Made by a program: the position numbers and the translations under genes
In this document: positions 34,860 to 44,774 of the stretch, one piece after another
Layout: every line of letters starts with the position of its first letter
Position numbering within the stretch: the first letter of the stretch is position 1
Assembly: GCA_963778025.1 (NCBI GenBank)
Contig: CAVZTA010000017.1
Coordinates: 1-64,000, forward strand
Source of the DNA: CAVZTA01 sp963778025
GTDB lineage: Bacteria; Chloroflexota; Limnocylindria; Limnocylindrales; CSP1-4
Length of the DNA: 64,000 nucleotides
Reading direction: 5' to 3'
The notes under the pieces: generated by a model
Seen by the model: only the letters and a program-made list of their open reading frames with translations
Database searches by the model: none
What the model was told of the DNA's origin: nothing

Positions 34860-36782
34860 CTAGACCCCTTCCTCAGCCGACGACGCGCCGGCTGTTTGCT
34901 TTGGCCGTGCCTGTTCGGCCGGCTCCAAGATCCCGTGCACGTGGCCCGGGACGCCGTACTCGTACGGGCCGCCGACCACGGTCGGGATGCGGTCGAAGTT
35001 GAAGATCGGCGGTGGCGAGGACACCTGCCACTCGAGCGTGAGCGACCGCCACGGGTTGGCCGAGGCGCGCGGCCCGCCGCGCCAGGAGGCGACCATGTTG
35101 TAGACGAAGATCAGCGTCGAGAGCCCGAGCACGAACGAGCTCAGCGAGATGAACAGGTTCCAGGTCGCGAACTCCTCGGCGTAATCGGACACGCGCCGTG
35201 GCATGCCCTTCACGCCGATGAGGTGCATCGGCCCGAACGTCGCGTTGAAGGACACGAACGTCAGCCAGAAGTGGAGCTTTCCGAGCCGCTCGTCGAACAT
35301 CCGGCCCGTCATCTTCGGGAACCAGTAGTAGACCCCGGCGTAGATCGTGAACAGCGATCCGCCGTAGAGCACGTAGTGGATGTGGGCGACGATGAAGTAC
35401 GTGTCCGAGACGTAGATGTCCATCGGCACCATCGCCAGCACCACGCCGGAGATGCCGCCGAGCGTGAACATCGTCAGGAAGCCCAGCGCCCACAGCATCG
35501 GCGTGTCCAAGTGGAGCACGCCCTTCCACATGGTCGCGAGCCAGCTGAAGATCTTGATGCCGGTCGGCACCGCGATGATCGCGGTGGTGACCATCATCGG
35601 GATCCGGATCCAGTCCTGCATGCCCGACACGAACATGTGGTGCGCCCACACCGTGAACCCGAGCAGCACGATCGCCAACAGCGAGAAGGCCATCATCCGG
35701 TAGCCGAAGATCGGCTTGCGCGACTTGACCGAGAGGACCTCGGAGATGATCCCGAACCCCGGCAGCATCATGATGTAGACCGCCGGGTGCGAGTAGAACC
35801 AGAAGACGTGCTGGTACATGAGCACGTCGCCGTCCTTGTTCGGCCGGAAGAAGTTGAAGCCCAGCGCCCAGTCGAACAGGACGAAGAACTGTGAGGCGGC
35901 GACGAACGGCGTGGCGATGACCACCAGCAGCGACGTCGAGAAGTTCGCCCACACCAGCAGCGGCATCCGCCAGAACGACATGCCCGGCGCGCGCATGGTG
36001 ATGATCGTCACCAGGAAGTTCAGGGCGGTGGCGATCGAGGACGCGCCCGCGAACTGCACGCCGATGGAGAAGAACATCTGGCCGATCGGGGCTGACGTGC
36101 TCAACGGCGTGTAGGCCGTCCAGCCGGTGGCGAACGAGCCGCCGGGCGCGAAGAACGACGCCGACATCATGATGCCGGCGATCGGCAGCATCCAGAACGA
36201 CAGCGCGTTCAGGCGCGGGAACGCCATGTCCGGCGCGCCGATCATCAGCGGCAGGACGTAGTTCGCCAGCCCGGCGAAGACCGGGATGATGAACAGGAAG
36301 ATCATCAGCGACGCGTGGACGCTGAACAGGCCGTTGTACGCGTTCGCGTCGACGAACTGCGAACCCGGAGCGGCGAGCTCGGCGCGTACGAGCATCGCCA
36401 GCAGGCCGCCGACGAGCATGAAGAAGAACGAGGTGACGACGTACTGGATGCCGATCACCTTGTGATCGGTGTTGACCCGGAAGTAGTCCGTCCAGCGCGT
36501 GGCGCCGTGGCTGGAGTGGTCCTCCGCGCGGGTCTTCTTGCCCGCCGCCCAGTAGAACCAGTAGTCGAACGCACCGAGGCCGACGAGGAACCACAGCGGC
36601 GCGATCAGCAGGGAGAGCAACAGGATCGCGTTCTGGGCGTTCGTGGTGAGCCCGCCGTCTGCGAAGACGGGATACCCGTACGCCTCACGCACGGCGACGA
36701 TGATCGCCGAGCAGAACAGCGTCCCGAGGACGAGGAAAACCCCCGCCCGCGGAAGTCCTGGTGCGCGCAGTCGAGCCGTCAT
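34860..36782 (-). CDS. ctaD: Cytochrome c oxidase subunit I, A2-type
   Basis: A 640-residue heme-copper oxidase catalytic subunit. Heme and CuB ligands are in FSVHASLMIF, AHHMFVSG and FIVAHIHYVLYGG. The helix VI motif is WFYSHPAVYIMML (about residue 330): YS replaces the glutamate found before HPEVY in A1 enzymes, which marks the A2 subfamily with an altered D-channel. Two extra helices precede the conserved WTDYFRVNTDHKVIG. It overlaps the subunit II stop by one base. Its partner subunit II carries a heme c domain, giving a caa3-like enzyme. Confidence 0.94.
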   Translation of the reverse strand: MTARLRAPGLPRAGVFLVLGTLFCSAIIVAVREAYGYPVFADGGLTTNAQNAILLLSLLIAPLWFLVGLGAFDYWFYWAAGKKTRAEDHSSHGATRWTDYFRVNTDHKVIGIQYVVTSFFFMLVGGLLAMLVRAELAAPGSQFVDANAYNGLFSVHASLMIFLFIIPVFAGLANYVLPLMIGAPDMAFPRLNALSFWMLPIAGIMMSASFFAPGGSFATGWTAYTPLSTSAPIGQMFFSIGVQFAGASSIATALNFLVTIITMRAPGMSFWRMPLLVWANFSTSLLVVIATPFVAASQFFVLFDWALGFNFFRPNKDGDVLMYQHVFWFYSHPAVYIMMLPGFGIISEVLSVKSRKPIFGYRMMAFSLLAIVLLGFTVWAHHMFVSGMQDWIRIPMMVTTAIIAVPTGIKIFSWLATMWKGVLHLDTPMLWALGFLTMFTLGGISGVVLAMVPMDIYVSDTYFIVAHIHYVLYGGSLFTIYAGVYYWFPKMTGRMFDERLGKLHFWLTFVSFNATFGPMHLIGVKGMPRRVSDYAEEFATWNLFISLSSFVLGLSTLIFVYNMVASWRGGPRASANPWRSLTLEWQVSSPPPIFNFDRIPTVVGGPYEYGVPGHVHGILEPAEQARPKQTAGASSAEEGV

Positions 36783-37855
36783 CAGCCCCCCTTGGTCACT
36801 TCCGAAAGGTACTCCGCCAGCGCATCCACGCCCGCAGCGCCCAACTTCTGTTCGTAGTCCCCGGGCATGATGTTGCTGAACCCATCGACGACCTCGGCGC
36901 CCGGATCGGCGATCGCGGTCCGGATCGCGGCCACGTCCATGCCCGGGAGGACCTCGTCGAGCTTCGGACCTGCCGAGCCGTTGGTGCCGGCGTCGGCCAG
37001 TGTGTGGCAGCCGCCGCAGTTGGACGCGAAGAGCTGCTTGCCGTCCGGTGCCTCACCCCCGGCGGCCGGTGTGGGCGTGGGCGGGTTCGCGGCCGTCTGG
37101 AGGAACTCGTCGAACTTCGCCTCGGACTCCACGACGGCGGTGGCGCGCATCGTGGCGTGGCCAAGGCCGCACAGCTCGGCGCAGACGATCGGGTAGTGGC
37201 CTTCGCGGTTCGGCGTGACGCGGTAGGTCACGTTGATGCCCGGGACCGCGTCCTTCTTCATCCGGAACGCCGGGACCCAGAAGTCGTGGAGCACGTCCTT
37301 GGACTGCAGCGTGAACTTGACCGGACGGTTCACCGGCAGGTGCAGCTCCGTCGACCGGACCTGCTCGCCGCCGTCGGGGTTTGCGTAGAAGAACGTCCAC
37401 GCGAACTGCTCACCGACGACGCGCACCTCCATCGTGTTGGCTTGCGCCTTCTCGACGTCCTCGAGGAGGATGAAGGCGTAGGTGCACAACCCCACGAGCA
37501 GGATCGCGGGAATCGCGGTCCAGATCACCTCGAGGCGCGTGTTGCCGTGGATCGGCGGGCCGTCGAGGTCTTCCTCGCCCTCCCGCATCCGGAACTTCAG
37601 GGCGCTGAACATCACGACGACCGAGACCCCGACGAACACGGGAACGGACGCGATGATCAGGACATCCCAGAGCGTGTCGATCTGCTTCGCCTCTTCCGAG
37701 GCGGCGACCGGGAACCAGTCAATGAGCAGGCCGAGGGCAATCCCCAGGATCGATGCCACGATCCCGATGCCCAGCATCTGCTTCCAGTCTGCACGTGCGT
37801 GCGGGCGCTCCGGTGGTGGTCCGGTCTGCGCGAGACTTCTCTCCTCAAGCCCCAT
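36782..37855 (-). CDS. ctaC: Cytochrome c oxidase subunit II with C-terminal cytochrome c domain
   Basis: A 357-residue subunit II. Two N-terminal helices (residues ~30-135) are followed by the CuA cupredoxin domain with LHDFWVPAFRMKKD and CAELCGLGHATM (about residue 228). After a proline-rich linker there is a heme c domain with CGGCH (about 279) and a C-terminal Met in NIMPGDYEQKL. This is the caa3 arrangement, where the fused heme receives electrons directly. It is followed without a gap by the A2-type subunit I, its probable partner. Confidence 0.94.
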   Translation of the reverse strand: MGLEERSLAQTGPPPERPHARADWKQMLGIGIVASILGIALGLLIDWFPVAASEEAKQIDTLWDVLIIASVPVFVGVSVVVMFSALKFRMREGEEDLDGPPIHGNTRLEVIWTAIPAILLVGLCTYAFILLEDVEKAQANTMEVRVVGEQFAWTFFYANPDGGEQVRSTELHLPVNRPVKFTLQSKDVLHDFWVPAFRMKKDAVPGINVTYRVTPNREGHYPIVCAELCGLGHATMRATAVVESEAKFDEFLQTAANPPTPTPAAGGEAPDGKQLFASNCGGCHTLADAGTNGSAGPKLDEVLPGMDVAAIRTAIADPGAEVVDGFSNIMPGDYEQKLGAAGVDALAEYLSEVTKGG

Positions 37856-37931
37856 CGCGCGGCATCCTATGGGAGCGCGAGGTCAGACGCGGAGCCGGAC
37901 GGTCGCCCGGCGGACAAATTGGCGCTTCAGG

Positions 37932-38351
37932 CTATGCGGCCCGGTACACCGGGCGGGGCTCGAACCGGCGCGTCGGGCCAGTTCGAGTGGGGGCTTCGGA
38001 GCGGCCGCCGGAGCGGAAGTCCGAGGGGGCGACGCCCTGATACCGGCGGAACGCCTTGGCGAACTGGGCGGGCTGGCGGTAGCCGACGCGGTGCGCGACC
38101 TCACGGACGGTGAGCGCGCGCGTGGACAGCATCTCGGCCGCCTTCTGCATGCGGACCCGCGTGAGGTGGTCCCGGAACGTGGTGTCGCCGATCTCCGCGT
38201 ACGCCCGCTGCAACTGGCGGCGGGACGACGCGACGCGGCGAGCGATGTCATCGAGCGAGAGGTCTGAGGCGTACTCTCGATCGACTATCTCAGCGGCCTC
38301 CTGGAACAGCGAGGTGCGCAAGCGAATAGTTGTAGCTCGTTGCATGGGCAC
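37932..38351 (-). CDS. Stand-alone AraC-type DNA-binding protein
   Basis: A 139-residue protein consisting of little more than the two helix-turn-helix units of AraC regulators: LSLDDIARRVASSRRQLQRAY (HTH1) and VREVAHRVGYRQPAQFAKAFRRYQGVAPSDFR (HTH2). No sensor domain is attached, so it resembles SoxS/MarA-like one-domain activators, whose activity follows their abundance. It lies between the phosphatase and the caa3 genes on the same strand and could regulate them. The start may be GTG 38351 or ATG 38345. Confidence 0.8.
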   Translation of the reverse strand: MPMQRATTIRLRTSLFQEAAEIVDREYASDLSLDDIARRVASSRRQLQRAYAEIGDTTFRDHLTRVRMQKAAEMLSTRALTVREVAHRVGYRQPAQFAKAFRRYQGVAPSDFRSGGRSEAPTRTGPTRRFEPRPVYRAA

Positions 38352-38474
38352 GTATCCAGTACGCAGTAAACCCTGGTTCGGATGTCTGTGGGCGGCGTAC
38401 GCGCCAGTTTTGGCACGTTGGCGTTCCCAGACTTCCCCCAGGGGCGGGAGCGCTATCGATATCTGACACGCTCG

Positions 38475-39902
38475 TCACTTGGGTCGGGGTGTGGGGCCGA
38501 AGGCCAGGATCGCCATGTCGTCGCGCAACCGGCCTTCCGAGGCGGACAGGACCGCCGCCTCCACGCGATCGGCCACCGCGTCCGGCGGCAACCCGGCGCA
38601 GGTCTCGAGCAGCGCCACGAGCTCGTTGTGGCCGAACACCTCCTGGCGGCGGCGCCGGACCTCGGTGACGCCGTCGGTGTAGAGCACGAGCACCTCGCCC
38701 GGCTCGAGCGTGACCGACACGTCGTTGAGCAGTGGGTCGATGTCCGAGCCCAGCAGCGTGCCGAGGCGGCCGACCGGCGTGACGCTCCCGTCGGGCCCGA
38801 CGACGAGCGGCAGCGGATGCCCGCCGCACGCGAGCTCGAGGTCCACCCGGTGGCCGTTCACGCGCAAGTGGGCGTAACAGACCGTGCAGAAGCGGCCCTC
38901 GTCATTCGTCTGGTCGCGCAGCGCGCGGTGCAGGAGCGCCAGCACGCCGGACGGCCGCGACTCGTAGGCCGCGGCGGCGCGCATCGTGTGCCGGGCCAGC
39001 GCGGTGACGGCGGCGGCGTCGGGGCCCTTGCCCTGGACGTCGCCGATGAGGGCGGTCCAGGCGCCGTCGCCGGCGCCGAAGAGGTCGTAGAAGTCGCCGC
39101 CGAGCTCGATGCCCTCACCCGCCGGCCGGAAGCGGACGGCGGCGCTCAGCCCGGGCACCGGCGGCAGCCCGCCCGGTCGTAGCGAGCGCTGCAGGGTGCG
39201 CGCGATCGTGCGCTCGCGCTCGTAGAGCTGGGCGTTGGAGATCGCGACCGAGGCGAGCTGCGCGAGCTGGGTCAGGATGGCCTCGTCGCGGGTGGTGAAC
39301 TCGCGGTCGTGGTCGTCGATCAGCTCCACCACGCCGAGCTCCTTGCCGCGGCCGGTCAGCTGCGCCTGCAGCCGCGCGGGCTGCGGGTCGCCGCCGCCGA
39401 GGCGCGGGGGGGAGGTGGCGGTGAGCGGACGCAGCCGCGGGTCGGGCGCGAGCACCGCGACCGTCGCGCGGGCGCAGCGCAGGATGCCGCGGGCGGCGTC
39501 GGCGGTGAGCTGCAGGATCGCCTCGACGGTCAGCGACAGGTTGATCGCGACCGACGCGTCCGCGAGCGCACGCAGCTGCTCGACGTACTCGTGCTCGAGC
39601 CGCGCGACCTCCTGCACCTCCAGGTAGCCGCGGTGCACCGTCTCGAACATCGACAGGCTCTCGCGCAGGAAGTCGGCGGCCGCCAGCAGGGTGTCGTCGT
39701 CGTGGCGGGAGACCGAGCGCAGCGCGGCACTGTGGGCCTCGGCGAGGTCGAGCACGCTCAGCTGGGCCGCGACGGCTTCGCGGCCCAGGTCATACGCGGC
39801 TCCGAGCGCCGACTCGCCCCGATTCTCGAGATACGCCGTGAAGGCCTCGGAATAGCGAGCAACCAGCGCCGATACGCCGTCGGTTCCGTTCCCGGTCCCC
39901 AC
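38475..39902 (-). CDS. RsbU-type PP2C phosphatase with GAF domain
   Basis: A 475-residue SpoIIE-family serine phosphatase, which normally dephosphorylates anti-sigma-factor antagonists. The N-terminal ~90 residues (VSALVARYSEAFTAYLENRG to LAEAHSAALRSV) resemble the RsbU/RsbT-binding domain, followed by a coiled region and a GAF domain (~170-280). The catalytic domain has ELGGDFYDLF, IGDVQGKGPDAA, ACGGHPLPLVV, VLVLYTDGVTE and LRDDMAILAF with the metal-binding aspartates. GTG at 39902 is chosen because upstream residues are not conserved. It sits within the oxidase locus; the partner anti-sigma system is not in the window. Confidence 0.85.
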   Translation of the reverse strand: MGTGNGTDGVSALVARYSEAFTAYLENRGESALGAAYDLGREAVAAQLSVLDLAEAHSAALRSVSRHDDDTLLAAADFLRESLSMFETVHRGYLEVQEVARLEHEYVEQLRALADASVAINLSLTVEAILQLTADAARGILRCARATVAVLAPDPRLRPLTATSPPRLGGGDPQPARLQAQLTGRGKELGVVELIDDHDREFTTRDEAILTQLAQLASVAISNAQLYERERTIARTLQRSLRPGGLPPVPGLSAAVRFRPAGEGIELGGDFYDLFGAGDGAWTALIGDVQGKGPDAAAVTALARHTMRAAAAYESRPSGVLALLHRALRDQTNDEGRFCTVCYAHLRVNGHRVDLELACGGHPLPLVVGPDGSVTPVGRLGTLLGSDIDPLLNDVSVTLEPGEVLVLYTDGVTEVRRRRQEVFGHNELVALLETCAGLPPDAVADRVEAAVLSASEGRLRDDMAILAFGPTPRPK

Positions 39903-39969
39903 GCTAGAGGGGAACCCTACGGGAGAGGCCCGGCGGACGTGCCACGCGCGTGGGCAGGGCTGCCGCGAC

Positions 39970-40215
39970 TTAGTGGTGGGAGTGATCCAGCGGGAGCTCG
40001 GCGATGTCCCGCCGAACGTCCGCGACCCAGCGGATCGTGGTGATGAGGAACAGCACGAGGAAGACGGCGACGAGCAGCCACGACAGCGTGATGCTGACGA
40101 TCGCTCCCGCCAGGGCCGCCGCATTCAGCAGCGGCAGGATGCTGGCGGCCGGCATGTGGATCTCTTCCCCGACGGGAGGATTCGAGCCGTTGAGGTCTTC
40201 GGTGTGATCGCTCAT
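39970..40215 (-). CDS. Small membrane protein of the cytochrome oxidase locus, 81 residues
   Basis: A polar N-terminus is followed by two hydrophobic stretches (LPLLNAAALAGAIVSITL and SWLLVAVFLVLFLITTI) and a charged tail ending LDHSHH. It resembles small actinobacterial oxidase accessory subunits in size and topology. Its ATG overlaps the stop of the 36-residue microprotein (ATGA). Confidence 0.6.
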   Translation of the reverse strand: MSDHTEDLNGSNPPVGEEIHMPAASILPLLNAAALAGAIVSITLSWLLVAVFLVLFLITTIRWVADVRRDIAELPLDHSHH

Positions 40216-40322
40216 TGGATGTAGATGAAGGCGGCGACGAAGGTCATGGCGAAGAACAACAGACCCACGATGCTGACGTAGAACGCCGTCCGGAGGTTTC
40301 TGCGTGCGAGCTTGCGATCCAT
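40212..40322 (-). CDS. Membrane microprotein, 36 residues
   Basis: ATG to TGA encodes a basic N-terminus (MDRKLARRNLRTA) and one transmembrane helix (FYVSIVGLLFFAMTFVAAFI). The stop overlaps the next ATG (ATGA). It starts 12 bp after ctaB, so the operon runs ctaB, 36-residue protein, 81-residue protein. Likely an oxidase accessory or assembly factor. Confidence 0.6.
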   Translation of the reverse strand: MDRKLARRNLRTAFYVSIVGLLFFAMTFVAAFIYIQ

Positions 40323-40334
40323 CGATTCGGCAGT

Positions 40335-41232
<898 letters not shown>

Positions 41233-41281
41233 AATGAGGTCGGATGATCGGGGTGGGGCGGAGGGGCTGCCTTGGCTTCAT

Positions 41282-42976
41282 CTACCGCATCAGTGGCTGG
41301 CCGGAGCGGTAACGCTGGTCGGCGTTGGTGCGCTGCTCGATCTCGCGGCGGATGTCCTTCATCGGCTCCACCGAGCGCACGCGCGGGACGACGTCGAAGT
41401 TGTTCTCCGGCGGCGGCGAGGGCGTGAACCACTCGAGCGTGTTCGCCTTCCACGGGTCCGGGCCGGCGATCGCGCCGCGCTTGAGCGACCAGACCACGCC
41501 GAAGACGGTGACCGCCGCGGCCAGCGCGATCATGAACGCGCCGATCGTGGAGATGAAGTTGTAGACCGTCCAGCTCTCGTCCGAGTACTCGTAGATCCGT
41601 CGCGGCATGCCCGACAGGCCCGCGGAGTGCTGGATGAGGAACGTCATGTGGAAGCCGACGAACAGCAGGACGAAGCCGACCTTGCCGAGCGGTTCGGACA
41701 GCATCCGGCCCGTCATCTTCGGCCACCAGAAGTACAGCGCCGCGAACATCGCGAAGGCGGACGCGCCGAACGCCGTGTAGTGGAAGTGGGCGACGACGAA
41801 GTAGGTGTCGGTCAGCTGCCAGTCGATCGGGAAGACGGCCAGGAAGATGCCCGTGATGCCGCCCATCGTGAACGTGGCGATGCCGCCGACGCAGTACAGC
41901 AGCGCCGTCGTCCACTCGACCGTCCCGCGCCAGAGCGTGGCGATCCAGTTGAAGATCTTCACGCCCGTCGGGACCGCGATCACGAACGACATGAGCATGA
42001 AGAACGCCAGCACGGTGGTGCTCATCGGCGTGGCGAACATGTGGTGCGCCCACACGAGCATGCCGAGGAAGGCGATGCCGACCGTCGCGGCCGCGATCGC
42101 CTTGTAACCGAAGATCGGCTTGCGGGCGAACACCGGCAGGATCTCGGAGAAGACGCCGAACGCCGGAAGCACGAGGATGTAGACCTCTGGGTGCCCGAAG
42201 AACCAGAACAGGTGCTGCCAGAGCAGCGCCGAGCCTCCGCGCGCCGGGTCGAAGAAGGCGGTGCCGAAGTTGCGGTCCAGCAGCAGCATCGTCACGGTCG
42301 CGGCGAGCGACGTGAGCGCGACGATGATCAGGTACGCGTAGATCAGGATCGTCCACACGAACAACGGCATACGGCCCCAGCCCATGCCGGGCGCGCGCAT
42401 GTTGTGGATCGTGGCGATGAAGTTGATCGCGCCGATGATCGAACTGAGGCCGGTGAGGTGGACCATGTAGATCCATGCCTCTTGGCCGTTGGTGCCGCTG
42501 TACTGCTTGAGGCTGAGCGGGACGTACGAGAACCAGCCGGCCTCCGGCGGGGAGAAGAGCATCGACGCGTAGAGGGCGAGGCCGCCGAACAGGTACATCC
42601 AGTACGACCACGCGTTCAGGCGCGGGAACGCGACGTCGCGCGCGCCGATCATCAGCGGCAGCAGGTAGTTCGCGAAGCCCGCCCACACCGGCACGACGAC
42701 CAGGAAGACCATGGTCGTGCCGTGCATGGTGAGAATCTGGTTGTAGCGCTCAGGCGTGAGCAGCGTGTTGTCCGGCACCGCGAGCTGCGTGCGCATCAGC
42801 AGCGCCTCGACTCCGCCCAGGATGAAGAACACCAGGACGGTGGCGAGGTACATGAGCCCGATCTTCTTGTGATCGGTCGTGGTGATCCACGAGGTCCAGC
42901 CGCGCGTCTTGTCGGGGTTGTCGACCCGCCGGGCGATGATCTGCGGGCGCCCGACCGTATGCGTCTGGTCGCTCAT
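41282..42976 (-). CDS. ctaD: Cytochrome c oxidase subunit I, A1-type
   Basis: A 564-residue aa3-type catalytic subunit. Ligand motifs: LTMHGTTMVF, FWFFGHPEVYILVLPAFG (about residue 261, with the D-channel glutamate and the cross-linked His-Tyr), WAHHMFATPM and FVVAHFHYTAFG. The K-channel lysine lies in TGVKIFNWIATLW. ATG at 42976 overlaps the subunit II stop (ATGA), although an open frame continues far upstream inside subunit II. It differs from the second copy at 34860 in the helix VI motif, so the two oxidases use different proton-channel chemistry. Confidence 0.95.
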   Translation of the reverse strand: MSDQTHTVGRPQIIARRVDNPDKTRGWTSWITTTDHKKIGLMYLATVLVFFILGGVEALLMRTQLAVPDNTLLTPERYNQILTMHGTTMVFLVVVPVWAGFANYLLPLMIGARDVAFPRLNAWSYWMYLFGGLALYASMLFSPPEAGWFSYVPLSLKQYSGTNGQEAWIYMVHLTGLSSIIGAINFIATIHNMRAPGMGWGRMPLFVWTILIYAYLIIVALTSLAATVTMLLLDRNFGTAFFDPARGGSALLWQHLFWFFGHPEVYILVLPAFGVFSEILPVFARKPIFGYKAIAAATVGIAFLGMLVWAHHMFATPMSTTVLAFFMLMSFVIAVPTGVKIFNWIATLWRGTVEWTTALLYCVGGIATFTMGGITGIFLAVFPIDWQLTDTYFVVAHFHYTAFGASAFAMFAALYFWWPKMTGRMLSEPLGKVGFVLLFVGFHMTFLIQHSAGLSGMPRRIYEYSDESWTVYNFISTIGAFMIALAAAVTVFGVVWSLKRGAIAGPDPWKANTLEWFTPSPPPENNFDVVPRVRSVEPMKDIRREIEQRTNADQRYRSGQPLMR

Positions 42977-43890
42977 TCGCCGCCGTCCTCGCTGTCGGCC
43001 GACTGCTGGTTCTCGGTGAGCTTCTTCTGCTGCTCGGCGACGTCGGTCCTGGCGGTCTTGACCTGCTGGACCTTGTCCGCGTACCACTTCTTGTAGTCGG
43101 CCATGCGCATGCCGATCACTCGGCCGTACATGTTCGCGTGGTTGCGCCCGCACAACTCGGCGCATTGACCCGTGAAGACAACTTGCTTCTGCCCTTCCGG
43201 AATGGCATCCGGCGGAATCCGGAACCAGAGCTTGTTCGTATAGCCGGGGACGGCGTCCATCTTGCCGCCCAGCTTGGGAATCCACCATGAGTGCACGACG
43301 TCGTCGGCGGTGATGTCGAGCAGGACGGTCATGCCGACGGGCACGACCATGTCCGTGTACGCGAGCAGCCGGTCCTGACCGGGGTACAGGTAGCGCCACA
43401 CGTACTGCTGACCGTTGACCGCGATCGTCAACGTGTCGCCCTTGGGCACGGACTGGTTCGTCGCGGCGTACTGGGCGCCGTCCACCTGGGCCACCGGGTT
43501 GCCGTCGGCGTCGATCAGCGACGGCTCCGGGTCCTTGATGGACGGCAGCTGGATGAACGTGAAGACCGTGATGAAGATCAGGATCACGAAGGCGCCGAGG
43601 GTCCAACCCACCTCGAGCTTCGTGTTGCCGTGGATCTGGGCGGCGGTGCGGCCCTTCTTGGCCTTGAACTTGAAGAGGGCCCACAGCAGCGTCGCCTCCA
43701 CGCCCACGAAGATGAACAGCGCGAGGATGAACACCATGACGTAGAGCGTGTGGATGCTGTCCGCGTTCGGCGAGCCGCCGGTTTCGGGGAACAGCAGACC
43801 GGCGCGAGCGGCCGGTGCGGCAAGAAGCGCAGCCACGAGCGCAAGGGGCAGCGCAAGCAGCAGGCGTCGGCGATTACGACCTTCGGACAC
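42973..43890 (-). CDS. ctaC: Cytochrome c oxidase subunit II
   Basis: A 305-residue subunit II with an N-terminal signal sequence (RRRLLLALPLALVAALLAAPAA), two membrane helices and a CuA domain: VVHSWWIPKLGGKMDAVPG and GQCAELCGRNHANM (about residue 245). Unlike the other copy it has no heme c domain; the tail is a charged, probably coiled, helix (KVQQVKTARTDVAEQQKKL). GTG at 43890 is chosen because it gives a normal signal peptide. It pairs with the A1-type subunit I immediately downstream. Confidence 0.93.
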   Translation of the reverse strand: MSEGRNRRRLLLALPLALVAALLAAPAARAGLLFPETGGSPNADSIHTLYVMVFILALFIFVGVEATLLWALFKFKAKKGRTAAQIHGNTKLEVGWTLGAFVILIFITVFTFIQLPSIKDPEPSLIDADGNPVAQVDGAQYAATNQSVPKGDTLTIAVNGQQYVWRYLYPGQDRLLAYTDMVVPVGMTVLLDITADDVVHSWWIPKLGGKMDAVPGYTNKLWFRIPPDAIPEGQKQVVFTGQCAELCGRNHANMYGRVIGMRMADYKKWYADKVQQVKTARTDVAEQQKKLTENQQSADSEDGGE

Positions 43891-43950
43891 GAGGGCCGGG
43901 AGTATAAGGAGGCGAGGGGCGCCTTGGCGGCGCGGTCGGCTCACTGACGC

Positions 43951-44733
43951 TCAGGAGCCGCTGAAGCGCGGGGCTCGTTTTTCCACGAACGCCGTGACTC
44001 CTTCGAGGAAGTCGGCGGTCCGGGCGGCCTCGTGCTGGATGGTGGCCTCGAGCTCCAACTGGGCGTCGAAGCGCGCGAACGACCAGGCGTTGAGCTGGCG
44101 CTTGGAGCCCGCGTACGAGCGCGTCGGGCCGCTCGCCATGCGGGCGGCGAGCTCCTGGGCGGCGCCCTGCAGCTCGGCGTCCGCGAGGACCCGGTTGATC
44201 AGGCCCCACTCGAGCGCCTTGGGCGCGGGGACCTTCTCGCCGAGCATCGCCATCTCGGTCGCCCGGGCGAACCCGATCCGCTCCGGAATGAGGAAGGACG
44301 AGCCTCCATCGGGCACGAGGCCGATGTTCACGAACGCGAGCATGAAGTACGAGGACTCGGCCGCCAGGACCAGGTCGCCGGCCAGCGCGAACGAGATCCC
44401 GATGCCCACCGCCGGGCCGTTGACCGCGGAGATGACCGGTTTGGGCATCGTCCGCAGGCCCGTGATGATCGGGTGGAAGTGGTCGTGCAGCGCCGTGTGG
44501 ATGTCCGGCATCCCGTCCTCGGCCGGCTCGAAGCCGGATTTGAGGTCCGCGCCGGAGCAGAACGCCTTCCCGGCCCCCGTGAGGATCACGGCCCGCGTGC
44601 GAGGATCGGCGGCGGCCTGCTCGACCGCCTCGCGCAGCCCATCCCGCAGCTCGGTGTTCGCGGCGTTCATCGCTTCCGGCCGGTTCAGCGTGATCGTGGT
44701 CACGGCGCCGTCGCGCTCGGTCTGGACACTCAT
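43951..44733 (-). CDS. Enoyl-CoA hydratase/isomerase family protein
   Basis: A 260-residue crotonase-fold enzyme. The oxyanion-hole segments are GAGKAFCSGADLKSG and NGPAVGIGISFALAGDLVLA, followed by FVNIGLVPDGGSSFLIPERIG. The Asp at VPDGG in place of the hydratase catalytic Glu, and the overall pattern, favour the PaaG-like isomerase group, but the substrate is uncertain. ATG at 44733 follows a CACAAT box by 7 nt. It is divergent from the gamma-glutamyl hydrolase gene across 41 bp. Confidence 0.85.
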   Translation of the reverse strand: MSVQTERDGAVTTITLNRPEAMNAANTELRDGLREAVEQAAADPRTRAVILTGAGKAFCSGADLKSGFEPAEDGMPDIHTALHDHFHPIITGLRTMPKPVISAVNGPAVGIGISFALAGDLVLAAESSYFMLAFVNIGLVPDGGSSFLIPERIGFARATEMAMLGEKVPAPKALEWGLINRVLADAELQGAAQELAARMASGPTRSYAGSKRQLNAWSFARFDAQLELEATIQHEAARTADFLEGVTAFVEKRAPRFSGS

Positions 44734-44774
44734 GGGTGTGATTGTGCTGCACAGCCTGGGTAGGGGATACCTCG

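Noticed and set aside
39903..40124. 74-codon N-terminal extension of the RsbU-type phosphatase
   Set aside because: The extra residues are serine/arginine-rich, antisense-like and overlap the upstream small membrane gene; GTG 39902 fits the domain start.
42977..43684. Open frame extending the A1-type subunit I upstream
   Set aside because: It reads through subunit II in another frame; ATG 42976 overlaps the subunit II stop and fits family length.
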